DNA from: Gallionella sp.
GTDB lineage: Bacteria; Pseudomonadota; Gammaproteobacteria; Burkholderiales; Gallionellaceae
DNA: 64,000 bases
NCBI GenBank assembly: GCA_023229845.1
Contig: JALNYK010000011.1
Span: 1-64,000, forward strand
Direction of reading: 5' to 3'
A model generated the notes under the pieces. The model worked only from the letters and a program-made list of their open reading frames with translations, was not told the origin of the DNA and did no database searches. A program made the position numbers and the translations under genes. Shown here one piece after another: positions 32,389 through 40,592 of the stretch (its first letter is position 1; each line of letters begins with the position of its first letter).

Positions 32389-33251
32389 TCCGCCGCTTCC
32401 TTCATTCTCAGCGCCTCCTGATACAACTCGCTACGGTTCGCTCCACTGATCTTCGCGGCCAGTTGCACCGCCTGTTTCAGCGGCAGTTCTTCGAGCAGCA
32501 GGCTCAGCGTGGACAGCGCCTCGGCGGGCAGACCCTGCTGCGGCTCGGCGCCGGATACCAGCACGACGAACTCGCCGCGCTGCTGGTTGCTGTCCGACTG
32601 CAGCCAGTCTTCGGCTTCGTCCAGACGGCAGGAATGTATCGTCTCGAACAGCTTGGTGACTTCGCGCGCCAGCACGATCTGCCGTTCGCCGCCGAACACC
32701 GCATGCAGATCGGCCACGCATTCGACGATGCGGTGCGGCGCTTCGTAGAACACCAGCGTGTAGGGATGACTCTGCAAGCCTTGCAGCACGGTGCAGCGCG
32801 CGGCGGACTTGTTCGGCAAGAAGCCGTAGAACAGGAAATGCGGCGCGGAAAGTCCCGAGGCCGACAGCGCCGCGACCGCAGCGCTCGCGCCGGGAATCGG
32901 GATCACGCGCAAGCCCGCGGCCAGCACCGCCTGCACCAGCAGCGCGCCGGGATCGCTGACCGCGGGCGTGCCGGCGTCGCTGACGAAGGCGACACTTTGG
33001 CCGGCTTGCAGCATCGCGACGATCTTCTCCGCCGCGCCGCGCTCGTTGTGCTGGTGCACCGCCATCAGCTTGTTCGCCGTGATGCCGTGGTGCGACAGCA
33101 GGTGCGCGGTGTTGCGCGTGTCCTCGGCTGCGACGGCGTCCGTCGCGGTCAGCACGTCGAGTGCGCGCAGCGTGATGTCACGCAGATTACCAATCGGTGT
33201 GGCGACTACATATAATGCCGCCTCCAGTTTTTGCGGATGTGAATGATGCAA
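32385..33251 (-). CDS. rsmI: 16S rRNA (cytidine1402-2'-O)-methyltransferase
   Basis: 288 residues. RsmI methylates the ribose of C1402 in 16S rRNA. The tetrapyrrole-methylase fold is clear: LYVVATPIGNLRDITLRAL, AAEDTRNT, FVSDAGTPAVSDPGALL and PIPGASAAVAAL. The start is TTG 33251: GAGGG lies 8 bases upstream, and no ATG exists before the ATPIGN motif. This start overlaps the divergent lpoA-like start (ATG 33243) by 9 bases, so rsmI must be transcribed from within the lpoA-like coding region. The stop overlaps the next minus-strand gene. Confidence 0.93.
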   Translation of the reverse strand: MHHSHPQKLEAALYVVATPIGNLRDITLRALDVLTATDAVAAEDTRNTAHLLSHHGITANKLMAVHQHNERGAAEKIVAMLQAGQSVAFVSDAGTPAVSDPGALLVQAVLAAGLRVIPIPGASAAVAALSASGLSAPHFLFYGFLPNKSAARCTVLQGLQSHPYTLVFYEAPHRIVECVADLHAVFGGERQIVLAREVTKLFETIHSCRLDEAEDWLQSDSNQQRGEFVVLVSGAEPQQGLPAEALSTLSLLLEELPLKQAVQLAAKISGANRSELYQEALRMKEAAE

Positions 33252-34376
33252 CGGGTTTCCCTCTGGTTTTTTTCCTTGCTCGCACTATACGTGAGCGGTT
33301 TTGCTTGCGCCACAGAAGAGCCGCCGCTGCCGCCGGACGAGAAGCCCGTGCCGCACATCGCGCTGCTGCTGCCGCTGAAGTCGCCCGCCTTCGCCCCCGC
33401 CGCCGATGCGGTGCGCCAGGGCTTCCTCGCCGCCGCGGGCGTCGAAGTCGCCGATCCGCGCAGCCTGCCGGTGCGCGTATACGGCAGCTTCGACGAGGGC
33501 AAGGATATCGTCGCGCTGTACCGCCAGGCCGTCGCCGGCGGTGCGCGGGCGGTGGTCGGGCCGCTGACGCGCAACGGCGTTGCCACGCTGGCGGCGGAGA
33601 AAACCCTGCCGGTGCCGACGCTGGCGCTGAACGTCGCGGATCAGGCCGCATCGCCGCAGCTGTACTTCTTCGGCATGGCGCTGGAGGCGGAAGCACGACA
33701 GACCGCACAGATAACCCGGCGGCAGGGAGCCCATCAGGCCATCGTCGTCACCGTCAACACGCAACTGTCCAGACGGCTGCAAACCGCTTTCGCCGAAGAA
33801 TTCACGGCCCTCGGCGGCACAGTGCTGAGCGAGATCGAGTTCGGCGGCGACCCGGCGGTGTTCGCCGAAATCGCCGACCAGGCCGACACGGTGGTGTTCC
33901 TCGCCGCCGATGCGGTGACGGCGAGGCTGATCCGCCCTTACCTGCCGAACCGCCTGCCTATCTACGCGACCTCGCAGATTTTTGTCGGCAACGCCAACAC
34001 GCTGGTCAACCACGACCTGGAACGCATCCACTTCGTCGACATGCCCTGGCTGTTGCAACCGGATCATCCCGCGGTGATGATCTACCCGCGCGCCGCGCCG
34101 CCACTGTCCACGGACAACGAACGTTTCTATGCGCTGGGCATAGACGCGTTCCGCCTGATCCACATCTTGCTGGAAAAACAGACGCTCGATGCCTTGCCTC
34201 TGGACGGGGTCAGCGGACATATCGACCTCGACCATCACATATTCCTGCGCAGCGCGATTCCGGCGATGTTCGTGCAAGGCCATGCCCAACTGCCGAATAT
34301 GCCGGCGACCATCGTGCCGATGTTCCCCGGTCTGATGTCGGCCTCGTCCGTGCCGGAAGCGAGCCCGCCGCAATGA
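33243..34376 (+). CDS. LpoA/YraM-like penicillin-binding-protein activator
   Basis: 377 residues, shorter than E. coli LpoA because the TPR-like N-terminal domain is absent. Signal with a lipobox-like GFAC (FSLLALYVSGFACATEE). The rest is a periplasmic-binding-protein-like fold (LppC): HIALLLPLKSPAFAPAADAV, GPLTRNGVATLA, PLYFFGM-like and YATSQIFVG. It probably sits in the outer membrane and stimulates a class A PBP. It opens the conserved lpoA-yraN-gmhA-BON order; its stop overlaps yraN by 4 bases. Confidence 0.85.
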   Translation: MMQRVSLWFFSLLALYVSGFACATEEPPLPPDEKPVPHIALLLPLKSPAFAPAADAVRQGFLAAAGVEVADPRSLPVRVYGSFDEGKDIVALYRQAVAGGARAVVGPLTRNGVATLAAEKTLPVPTLALNVADQAASPQLYFFGMALEAEARQTAQITRRQGAHQAIVVTVNTQLSRRLQTAFAEEFTALGGTVLSEIEFGGDPAVFAEIADQADTVVFLAADAVTARLIRPYLPNRLPIYATSQIFVGNANTLVNHDLERIHFVDMPWLLQPDHPAVMIYPRAAPPLSTDNERFYALGIDAFRLIHILLEKQTLDALPLDGVSGHIDLDHHIFLRSAIPAMFVQGHAQLPNMPATIVPMFPGLMSASSVPEASPPQ

Positions 34377-34717
34377 ACGAACGCGGCCGCCGCGCCGAGC
34401 AATGGGCGGCGCAATACCTGCAGCGTCAGGGATTGCAACCAATCGCGCAGAACTACCGCAGCCGCTACGGCGAGATCGACCTGATCATGCAGGACGGCGC
34501 GACACTGGTGTTCGTCGAAGTGCGGCTGCGCCGCAACGCCGGTTTCGGCGGCGCAGCCGCCAGCATAGACGCGCACAAGCAACAACGCATCGTGCGCACC
34601 GCACAGCAATATCTCGCCCCCCTACCTCGCACCCCGCCCTGCCGCTTCGATGCCGTACTGCTGGATGACGATGCCGGCAGCAACGTGCAATGGCTCAAAA
34701 ATGCGTTCGATGCCTGA
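34373..34717 (+). CDS. yraN: YraN family (UPF0102) endonuclease-like protein
   Basis: 114 residues from ATG 34373, overlapping the lpoA-like stop by 4 bases. The family pattern is clear: RGRRAEQWAAQYLQRQGLQ, NYRSRYGEIDLIMQDGATLV and FVEVRLRR. This is a PD-(D/E)XK-type fold (E-I-D-L and E-V-R motifs, with R in place of the usual K in EVK). The biological role is not established. It is cytoplasmic and cotranscribed with lpoA-like and gmhA. Confidence 0.93.
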   Translation: MNERGRRAEQWAAQYLQRQGLQPIAQNYRSRYGEIDLIMQDGATLVFVEVRLRRNAGFGGAAASIDAHKQQRIVRTAQQYLAPLPRTPPCRFDAVLLDDDAGSNVQWLKNAFDA

Positions 34718-34757
34718 TTCGGTTAATATTCGCGCTGATTTAACGCTCACCCCATCC

Positions 34758-35345
34758 ATGAACATCAACAAACGCATCACCAAACATTTCGAAGACAGCG
34801 CCGAACTCAAGCTCAGGGTCAAGGACGAACTCGCGCAGCCCATCGCCGACGGCGCGCAGCTGTTTTTCGACTGCGTCACCAACGACGGCAAAATCCTGTG
34901 CTGCGGCAATGGCGGTTCGGCGGCCGACGCCCAACATTTCGCGGCCGAACTGCTGAACCGTTTCGAGAAGGAGCGCCCCGGCCTGGCCGCGGTCGCACTG
35001 ACCACCGACAGCTCGGTGCTGACCTCGATCGCCAACGACTACGATTTCAACCAGGTGTTCTCCAAGCAGGTGCGCGCGCTCGGCCTGCCGCGCGACAGCC
35101 TGCTGGCGATCTCTACCAGCGGCAGTTCGCCCAACGTGGTCGCGGCGATCCATGCCGCGCACGAACGCAACATGCGCGTGGTCGCGCTGACCGGTCGCGA
35201 CGGCGGCGCGATGGCCGCGGCGCTGCGCCCGGACGACGTGCTAATCTGCGTGAATGCGCAGAGCACCGCGCGCATCCAGGAAGTCCATCTGTTAAGCCTG
35301 CATTGCCTGTGCGATGTGATCGATTACTTGTTGTTGGGAGAATGA
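34758..35345 (+). CDS. gmhA: SIS-domain protein, phosphoheptose isomerase GmhA / DiaA family
   Basis: 195 residues from ATG 34758. SIS fold with GNGGSAADAQHFAAEL, LTTDSSVLTSIANDYDF and ISTSGSSPNVVAAI. GmhA converts sedoheptulose 7-phosphate to D-glycero-manno-heptose 7-phosphate for LPS core; DiaA paralogues stimulate DnaA at oriC. Sequence alone does not separate them. The neighbours disagree: yraN and the BON gene are the DiaA setting of E. coli, while rfaE2 700 bases downstream is a heptose gene. I favour GmhA. The stop overlaps the next frame. Confidence 0.85.
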   Translation: MNINKRITKHFEDSAELKLRVKDELAQPIADGAQLFFDCVTNDGKILCCGNGGSAADAQHFAAELLNRFEKERPGLAAVALTTDSSVLTSIANDYDFNQVFSKQVRALGLPRDSLLAISTSGSSPNVVAAIHAAHERNMRVVALTGRDGGAMAAALRPDDVLICVNAQSTARIQEVHLLSLHCLCDVIDYLLLGE

Positions 35346-35347
35346 AG

Positions 35348-35917
35348 ATGCGTATTGTTTCTCTGTTGATGCTGGCCCTGCTGACCGGTTCGCTGCAAGG
35401 CTGCTTCCCGGTGGTCGCCGCCGGCGTCGGCGCGGGCATGCTGATGGCCGGCGACCGCCGCACCAGCGGCGCCTATGTCGAAGACGAGGCGATCGAGACC
35501 AAGGCCTTCGACCGCATCGGCAAGCAGCACAATAGCATCAGCGTGCATGTGAACGTCACCAGCTTCAACCGCAATGTGCTGCTCAGCGGCGAAGTGTCGA
35601 GCGAAGCGGTGAAAGCCGAAATCGGCAAGCTGGTTCGCGGCATCGAGAACGTGCGCAACGTCAACAATGAACTGGTCGTCTCCGGCGTCAGTTCGCTGAC
35701 CGCGCGCAGCAGCGACAGCCTGGTCACTTCGGACGTGAAGTTGCGCTTCATGCAGGACAAGCGCTTCGACACCAACCACGTCAAGGTCGTCACCGAGAAC
35801 GGCACGGTGTTCCTGATGGGCATCGTCAAGCGCGCCGAGGCCGAGGCGGCAACCGAGATCGCCAGCACAACCGGCGGCGTGCAGCGCGTCGTACGCCTGT
35901 TCGAATACCTCGACTGA
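35348..35917 (+). CDS. BON-domain outer-membrane lipoprotein (DolP/YraP-like)
   Basis: 189 residues. ATG 35348 is chosen over ATG 35342 because GGGAG is only one base from the latter but seven from the former. Lipobox LQGC (MRIVSLLMLALLTGSLQGCF). Two BON domains follow: about 45-115 (ISVHVNVTSFNRNVLLSGEV) and 125-189 (VKVVTENGTVFLMGIVKRAE). DolP binds anionic phospholipid and supports outer-membrane integrity. It ends the lpoA-yraN-gmhA-BON operon. Confidence 0.9.
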   Translation: MRIVSLLMLALLTGSLQGCFPVVAAGVGAGMLMAGDRRTSGAYVEDEAIETKAFDRIGKQHNSISVHVNVTSFNRNVLLSGEVSSEAVKAEIGKLVRGIENVRNVNNELVVSGVSSLTARSSDSLVTSDVKLRFMQDKRFDTNHVKVVTENGTVFLMGIVKRAEAEAATEIASTTGGVQRVVRLFEYLD

Positions 35918-35952
35918 TGCGCACCTCGAATAACCTACTGCGCGTGTCGATT

Positions 35953-36026
35953 GCGGCGTTGCGCGGTACTCGAAATCCTCATGTACCTTTTGTACATTCC
36001 GGTTTCTGCGTTCCGTGCGCCTTGCA
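35953..36026. repeat. 74-bp dispersed repeat, copy 1
   Basis: Begins GCGGCGTTGCGCGGTACTCG, has ATGTACCTTTTGTACAT in the middle and ends TGCGTTCCGTGCGCCTTGCA. An inverted copy at 47870-47943 matches at 71 of 74 positions. This copy ends 35 bases before the rfaE2 start and takes up most of that intergenic gap. Confidence 0.85.
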
Positions 36027-36061
36027 CTCAACCCGCTCGCTACGGTTTTTCGAGGTGCTTC

Positions 36062-36547
36062 ATGTACCCTGCACCCATTTTTGAACACAAGCTCTGCCGG
36101 CCCGAACAGTTCGCCGAACGGGCCGCGCTGTTGCCGCGCCCGCTGGTGTTCACCAACGGCTGCTTCGACGTGCTGCACCGCGGCCACGTCACCTACCTCG
36201 CCCAAGCCCGCGCACTGGGCGCATCGTTGATCGTCGGCGTCAACAGCGACGCCTCGGTCAAACGCCAGGGCAAGGGCGACGACCGCCCGATCAACGCCGA
36301 GCAAGACCGCATGGAAGTCCTCGCCGCGCTGGAATCGGTCAGCCTGGTGGTGGTGTTCGACGAGGATACGCCGCTGAACCTGATCCTCGCCTGCAAACCG
36401 GACGTGCTGGTCAAGGGCGGCGACTGGAAGCCGGAGAACATCGTCGGCAGCACGGAAGTGCTGGCTTGGGGCGGAGCGGTGCATAGCATCCCGTTCCTGC
36501 ACGAGCGCTCGACCACAGCGTTGCTGAAGAAGATACGCAGCCTCTAA
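36062..36547 (+). CDS. rfaE2: D-glycero-beta-D-manno-heptose 1-phosphate adenylyltransferase
   Basis: 161 residues from ATG 36062. It corresponds to the C-terminal (nucleotidyltransferase) domain of HldE as a separate protein. The HIGH-like motif in TNGCFDVLHRGHVTYLAQAR, VNSDASVKRQGKG, DRMEVLAALESVSLVV and the closing VKGGDWKPE plus GSTEVL are all present. It makes ADP-heptose precursor for LPS core, following gmhA upstream. The 74-bp repeat fills its leader, and an upstream in-frame extension reads through that repeat and is rejected. Confidence 0.94.
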   Translation: MYPAPIFEHKLCRPEQFAERAALLPRPLVFTNGCFDVLHRGHVTYLAQARALGASLIVGVNSDASVKRQGKGDDRPINAEQDRMEVLAALESVSLVVVFDEDTPLNLILACKPDVLVKGGDWKPENIVGSTEVLAWGGAVHSIPFLHERSTTALLKKIRSL

Positions 36548-36561
36548 GAATCAGCTCCAGC

Positions 36562-37041
36562 CTATTTGTCCGCCACAATCGGACGTGCCGTCGTGACAAA
36601 CGAGACTGCTGGGCCGCCGCCCTTGATGTCCGCATGAACGGCTTCGACGACGGGCGGATTGGTTTGTACCGCAGCATCCCATAGTATGATGAAGTTCGCG
36701 CCCGATCCGCCTTCCGACTCCTTGCGCTCGACAAAGAGTTCGAACGTTCCCATCGCGCCGACTTCCACGGGCTTGGGCAGGTATTCCTTGAGCAGCTTGC
36801 CTTCGGTGCTGTAATAGCGCGCCGAGACGATCCGGATGGGGGTCTTGAGGCTGGTGTTGCGGATGCTGACCAATGCCGATACCTGGCTCTTCACCGGTTG
36901 CTTGTTGGCAATGCGGTCGCCGTGCCAGATATGGGAATAGATCGGCAGGTACAGGGCCTGGCCGGACGATAATTCTTCTGCCGTAACCGACGACGACGAC
37001 GCACAGAAAGCCAGCAAAAACATCAACAGGCGAATTTTCAT
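36562..37041 (-). CDS. DUF3124 secreted protein
   Basis: 159 residues from ATG 37041, with GGAG eight bases upstream. Signal peptide MKIRLLMFLLAFCASSSSVTA. The mature part has the DUF3124 pattern ALYLPIYSHIWHGDR, ALVSIRNTSLKTPIRIVSAR-YY, and GGSGANFIILWDA. It is probably a periplasmic beta-rich protein of unknown function, often encoded near ion-channel or stress genes. It follows the channel gene by 59 bases on the same strand, so it may be cotranscribed. Confidence 0.85.
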   Translation of the reverse strand: MKIRLLMFLLAFCASSSSVTAEELSSGQALYLPIYSHIWHGDRIANKQPVKSQVSALVSIRNTSLKTPIRIVSARYYSTEGKLLKEYLPKPVEVGAMGTFELFVERKESEGGSGANFIILWDAAVQTNPPVVEAVHADIKGGGPAVSFVTTARPIVADK

Positions 37042-37100
37042 TTCGATACTCCGCGAGAGGTAAGTGGAACGCAATTCAACTGCTCGAAAACCGCGAACAA

Positions 37101-38129
37101 TCAAGCGATGTCCTGCAACAATTCTTTCAGGCGGGAGCGGCCTTCCGGGGTGGTCATCACCATCAATACTTCGTTGCCCTGCAAGATGTGGTCGGACGAC
37201 GGGTTGAACCGCCAAGACTGCTGGCCGCTCTTGGCGGCGAGCACGATGCAATCTTCGTTGCCGTGATACAGCGCCTTCAGCGGCTTGCCTGCCAGGCGCT
37301 CCGAAATCGAAATTTCTTCCATGCGAAAGTTGCTTTCGGTCTTGAACATTTCGTCGAGGAAGCTCATCACGTTCGGCCTCACCATCGCCGAAACGATGCT
37401 CAGGCCGCCGCTGTAATCGGGCGAAATCACTTCGTCCGCCCCGGCACGCCGGGTCTTTTCGGCATTCTTGAGGTCGTGGCAGCGCGCCACCACGCGCAGG
37501 TTCGGATTGAGCTGCTTCGCGCTCAGGCTGATTACCAGGTTGGCGCTATCGTCGTGCGCCACCGCAAACACGCCCTTTGCGCGCATCACGCCCGCAGCCA
37601 GCAATACATCGTTGTCCGTCGCGTCGCCGTTCAGGTATAGCTGCTCCGGATGACTGCCGACATAGCGATTGATATTCCCCATATCGCTATCGACGATGAC
37701 CGTCTTGCGCCCGGTCGCCCCCAGCTCATTCGCCACATTGCTGCCCACCAGCCCGATGCCGCATACGATGTAATGATTCTTGAGTTGGTCGATTTTGTTC
37801 TGCATCTTCTTTCTCCGCCAAGAAACGTTAAGGTCCCGTTCCAGCATGAATGTCACGAATGTCGAAAGCACATAGCCCAGCAAACCGATACCGGCAATGC
37901 CGATAAACACGGTGAACAAGCGGCCATACTCGTACTGCGTCACATCGACAATCTCTCCATAGCCGATGGAGGCGATGGTGATGAATGTCATGTAGAAGCA
38001 ATCCACCCAGGAATACTGCTCGCCCCCGAGGATGCGATAACCCACCGTGCCGATGGCGAACACCGCCACCAGGCCCAGCAGCGAAATCAAGAGATTGCGG
38101 ACTACTTTCGATTCCTGATGTTCAACCAT
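37101..38129 (-). CDS. Two-TM potassium channel with RCK (TrkA-N/TrkA-C) domains
   Basis: 342 residues from ATG 38129; a TTG six bases upstream is the alternative. The N-terminal pore module has two transmembrane helices flanking the selectivity filter TIASIGYGE. A TrkA-N Rossmann domain follows (HYIVCGIGLVGSNVANEL, DSDMGNINRYVG, YLNGDATDNDVLLAAG), then TrkA-C (ISERLAGKPLKALY). The architecture is that of Kch/MthK-like channels gated by ligand binding to RCK domains. It is upstream of the DUF3124 gene on the same strand. Confidence 0.92.
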   Translation of the reverse strand: MVEHQESKVVRNLLISLLGLVAVFAIGTVGYRILGGEQYSWVDCFYMTFITIASIGYGEIVDVTQYEYGRLFTVFIGIAGIGLLGYVLSTFVTFMLERDLNVSWRRKKMQNKIDQLKNHYIVCGIGLVGSNVANELGATGRKTVIVDSDMGNINRYVGSHPEQLYLNGDATDNDVLLAAGVMRAKGVFAVAHDDSANLVISLSAKQLNPNLRVVARCHDLKNAEKTRRAGADEVISPDYSGGLSIVSAMVRPNVMSFLDEMFKTESNFRMEEISISERLAGKPLKALYHGNEDCIVLAAKSGQQSWRFNPSSDHILQGNEVLMVMTTPEGRSRLKELLQDIA

Positions 38130-38274
38130 AATCAATCTGCGCTTCCCGCGTTCCGGGAGTAAAAAGCCTGTCGTTGCTGGGGGCGCAGTTTCTCATATTG
38201 TCGAGAATATTGGATGACGAAGAATGGTTGTACGCCGTATTAAGCGGGCCGCGACACCTTCCTCGGCGTATGCA

Positions 38275-38973
38275 TCAAGCCGGTTTCTGTTCGTCCTCAA
38301 TGCCGACGATCTGCGTGAGGTAGTGCTCCAAATTGCGCTCGGCATGCTGCGGGTAGTGCTCCGGCAGGCAGTCGATGCGCAGGATGCGGTCGAAGCGGAA
38401 ATTGCGGTATTCGTCGCGCAGCTCGCACCAGGCCAGCAGCGTCCAGTGGTCGCCCCAACCGACCATGCCCAGCGGCCACAGCGTGCGCTCGGTCTCCTGC
38501 TCTTTCATGTCGCGATAGGCGATGGTCACCTTGAGGCGCGACTCGCACGCCTTGCGCAACAGGCCGTGCGTCTCGCGTTCGGGATAGGAATAGTTCGGGA
38601 TGCGGTAAGGCAGGCGCGAGATTTCGTTCAACATCGCGGGCGTCAGCACGGCCAATATCTTGGCTTCGGCCTGTCTGGCCGCCTCGGCCAACGCCGGATC
38701 GGTCCACGCCTGCACCATGCGGCTACCCGCCAGCAGCGCGGTGACCTCGTCCATCCCGAACATCAGCGGCGGCAGATCATAGCCTTTGCGCAGACGGTAA
38801 CCCACACCCGCTTCGCCGTCGATGGGCACGCCGGAGAGCACCAGCGCTTGGATGTCGCGATACACCGTGCGCACCCCCACGCCCAACTTCTCCGCCAGCG
38901 CCTGCCCGGTCATCGCCGTGCGACGACCTTGCAAGAGGGTGACCAGCTGGAACAGGCGTTCGGATTTTCGCAT
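38275..38973 (-). CDS. YafY-type transcriptional regulator (HTH-11 + WYL)
   Basis: 232 residues. The N-terminal DeoR-like helix-turn-helix (SERLFQLVTLLQGRRTAMTG, EKLGVGVRTVYRDIQAL) is followed by a WYL ligand-binding domain (GWGDHWTLLAWCELRDEYRN-FRFDRI). The WYL triad appears as W-L-A/W-C in this relaxed form. It probably regulates the small-protein genes upstream on the same strand (TfoX-like, EthD, ABM-like). It begins 4 bases after the TfoX-like stop. Confidence 0.88.
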   Translation of the reverse strand: MRKSERLFQLVTLLQGRRTAMTGQALAEKLGVGVRTVYRDIQALVLSGVPIDGEAGVGYRLRKGYDLPPLMFGMDEVTALLAGSRMVQAWTDPALAEAARQAEAKILAVLTPAMLNEISRLPYRIPNYSYPERETHGLLRKACESRLKVTIAYRDMKEQETERTLWPLGMVGWGDHWTLLAWCELRDEYRNFRFDRILRIDCLPEHYPQHAERNLEHYLTQIVGIEDEQKPA

Positions 38974-38976
38974 GGA

Positions 38977-39432
38977 TTACGGCTTGAGCTTTTTGACTTT
39001 GGGTTTGGGCCACGGCAACTCTCGCGCCGTGGCCCGCATCAGTTCGCACAGCCATTCCCGCTCTTCCCAAAGGTCGCCGGGAATCAGCAGATGCGGCTTC
39101 GCGCCAGGATAGGGCGAACCTTCGATCACCTGTTTCAGCATCGCCCTGCCCACGTTAACGTGAAACTCGCGTAGCGACTCGTTCGCCTCCTCGCCCGCTT
39201 GCGGGAGAGGATTGAGGTGAGGGAAACGGGCATGGTAAGTTTCATCATCAGGGACGGTACACTTGCCATGCCCGTTAGTCGGCTTGAGAAAAAGCTGGTC
39301 GTCGCAAACCAACGCAACCGGCTTGCCGTCCAGATACAGGCAATATTCGCCGAACATCTTTTTGGCCGACGCAGCACCCGTGCCGGAGAGTTGGTCGAGA
39401 AGGAAGTCGATTGTGTTCTGTGCGGTTGCCAT
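38977..39432 (-). CDS. TfoX N-terminal-domain protein with an in-frame palindromic repeat insertion
   Basis: 151 residues from ATG 39432. The core KKMFGEYCLYLDGKPVALVC, DDQLFLKPT, then SPYPGAKPHLLIPGDLWEER matches TfoX_N-domain proteins. Between LKPT and VGRAMLKQVIEGSPYPGAKP there are about 40 extra residues, including NPLPQAGEEANESLRE. These are encoded by a dispersed palindromic element (39167-39224) plus flanking inverted sequence (AACGGGCATGG / CCATGCCCGTT at 39226-39284). The frame is preserved. Function unknown; the regulator gene is 4 bases downstream. Confidence 0.82.
   Translation of the reverse strand: MATAQNTIDFLLDQLSGTGAASAKKMFGEYCLYLDGKPVALVCDDQLFLKPTNGHGKCTVPDDETYHARFPHLNPLPQAGEEANESLREFHVNVGRAMLKQVIEGSPYPGAKPHLLIPGDLWEEREWLCELMRATARELPWPKPKVKKLKP
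39167..39224. repeat. Palindromic repeat inside a coding gene (copy b)
   Basis: Contains GCGTAGCGACTCGTTCGC and CGCCCGCTTGCGGGAGAGG. It encodes NPLPQAGEEANESLRE in the TfoX-like gene, in the same frame and orientation relative to coding as copy a at 32021-32079. It is followed by GAGGTGAGGGAAACGGGCATGG, part of a further inverted repeat ending near 39284. Confidence 0.85.
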
Positions 39433-39473
39433 TTCCGCTACCTCAGGTTGTTTCCCAATACCCACATTATCTC

Positions 39474-39791
39474 TCAACGGCTGATGACCACCTCGCTGAC
39501 CTGGATCACAGTCTCGATGTCGGTGTAATTCGGCATGTCGCCTTGCAACTCGGCGGCATGCGGCAGGAAGGCTGCCATGAAATCGTCCACCGAATCGAAC
39601 AAGTAATGGCACATGGCAACGTAGCTCGGCGCGGAGCCGGGCGATGCGCCGCCCAACCCGCGCTCCACCGACACGCCGCGATAGCCCTTGCCTGCACTCA
39701 GCAGTTCGATAGAGCGCGGCATGTGTTTATCGAGGTAGTAGTCCATGTCGAACCTGCCGGTGTTGGGATACAGGATGCTGATCTTGACCAT
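39474..39791 (-). CDS. EthD-family protein (dimeric alpha-beta barrel)
   Basis: 105 residues. The EthD pattern is present: KISILYPNTGRFDMDYYLDK HMPRSIELLSAG is a YxxKHMP-type motif, followed by VAMCHYLFDSVDDFMAAF and a C-terminal beta strand. Such proteins are dimeric ferredoxin-like barrels, sometimes involved in degradation of ethers or polyketides; the substrate here is unknown. It lies 10 bases from the next gene on the same strand, suggesting one operon with it. Confidence 0.82.
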   Translation of the reverse strand: MVKISILYPNTGRFDMDYYLDKHMPRSIELLSAGKGYRGVSVERGLGGASPGSAPSYVAMCHYLFDSVDDFMAAFLPHAAELQGDMPNYTDIETVIQVSEVVISR

Positions 39792-39801
39792 CGCCCGCCC
39801 C

Positions 39802-40104
39802 TTAGCCGCGTTGCATCACATGCGCCTGACTGCGGCTCATCGAGAAACTGGACATATCAATGAACTGCTCGCAAGCCGCTTTCAACTCCGGGCCAAACTG
39901 CTCGCCTGCCACTTTCGCCGCATCCATGCTTTCCCAATACACCATATCGATCCACTCGCCGTCCCCGGTCTCGGAAACGCTGCGGAAGCGGAACCCCGGC
40001 TGCCGCGCAACCCAGTCGTTGATCTTCTCGTTCGCCTTAAGCCAATCTGTCGAGGTTACGCCTTGTTTCAAGCGGAAATGCATCAGCTCTATCGTGTCGG
40101 ACAT
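39802..40104 (-). CDS. ABM/NIPSNAP-like small protein
   Basis: 100 residues from ATG 40104. Short ferredoxin-like alpha-beta pattern (IELMHFRLKQGVTSTDWLKA, GFRFRSVSETGDGEWIDMVY, then AKVAGEQFGPELKAACEQF). It looks like an antibiotic-biosynthesis-monooxygenase or NIPSNAP fold and pairs with the EthD-like gene in an operon. The function is unknown; assignment is by fold resemblance. GGAG lies a few bases upstream of its start. Confidence 0.65.
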   Translation of the reverse strand: MSDTIELMHFRLKQGVTSTDWLKANEKINDWVARQPGFRFRSVSETGDGEWIDMVYWESMDAAKVAGEQFGPELKAACEQFIDMSSFSMSRSQAHVMQRG

Positions 40105-40232
40105 GTTTTTCTCCTTGTATGAAGCGCCGGAACGCCCGGCGGAGAGAATGTAACTACCTGCTGCTGACAGCGTAGTGTCAGCAGCATGCTGCGGTTTGTG
40201 GATTAGGCTCAGGCTTGCGATAATGCGCCGCT

Positions 40233-40586
40233 ATGACTACTCCTACCGAAATCACCCTGCACCAGAAATCGAAGACGCTGGAACTCGCGTTCGACGACGG
40301 TGCGCGTTACAACCTGCCCGCCGAGTTCTTGCGCGTGTATTCCCCCTCCGCCGAAGTGCGCGGTCACGGCGAGGGGCAAGAGACATTGCAAGTCGGCAAG
40401 CGCGACGTCGGCATCACCGGCATCGAGCCTTCCGGCAGCTACGCGATCAAAATCGAGTTCGACGACGGCCACGACAGCGGCCTGTATACCTGGGACTACC
40501 TGTACGGACTGGGGCGCGACCAGGAGATACTCTGGCACAATTACCTGCACCGGCTGGAAGCGGCCGGCGCATCGCGCGAACCATAA
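40233..40586 (+). CDS. DUF971 protein
   Basis: 117 residues from ATG 40233. The DUF971 pattern LHQKSKTLELAFDDGARYNL, PAEFLRVYSPSAEVRGHG and YAIKIEFDDGHDSGLYTWDY is clear. This module is also the N-terminal domain of gamma-butyrobetaine hydroxylase and may bind metal or assist Fe-S assembly. In many betaproteobacteria it lies directly before ubiE, as here (114 bases, filled by repeats). Confidence 0.88.
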   Translation: MTTPTEITLHQKSKTLELAFDDGARYNLPAEFLRVYSPSAEVRGHGEGQETLQVGKRDVGITGIEPSGSYAIKIEFDDGHDSGLYTWDYLYGLGRDQEILWHNYLHRLEAAGASREP

Positions 40587-40592
40587 ACATAT

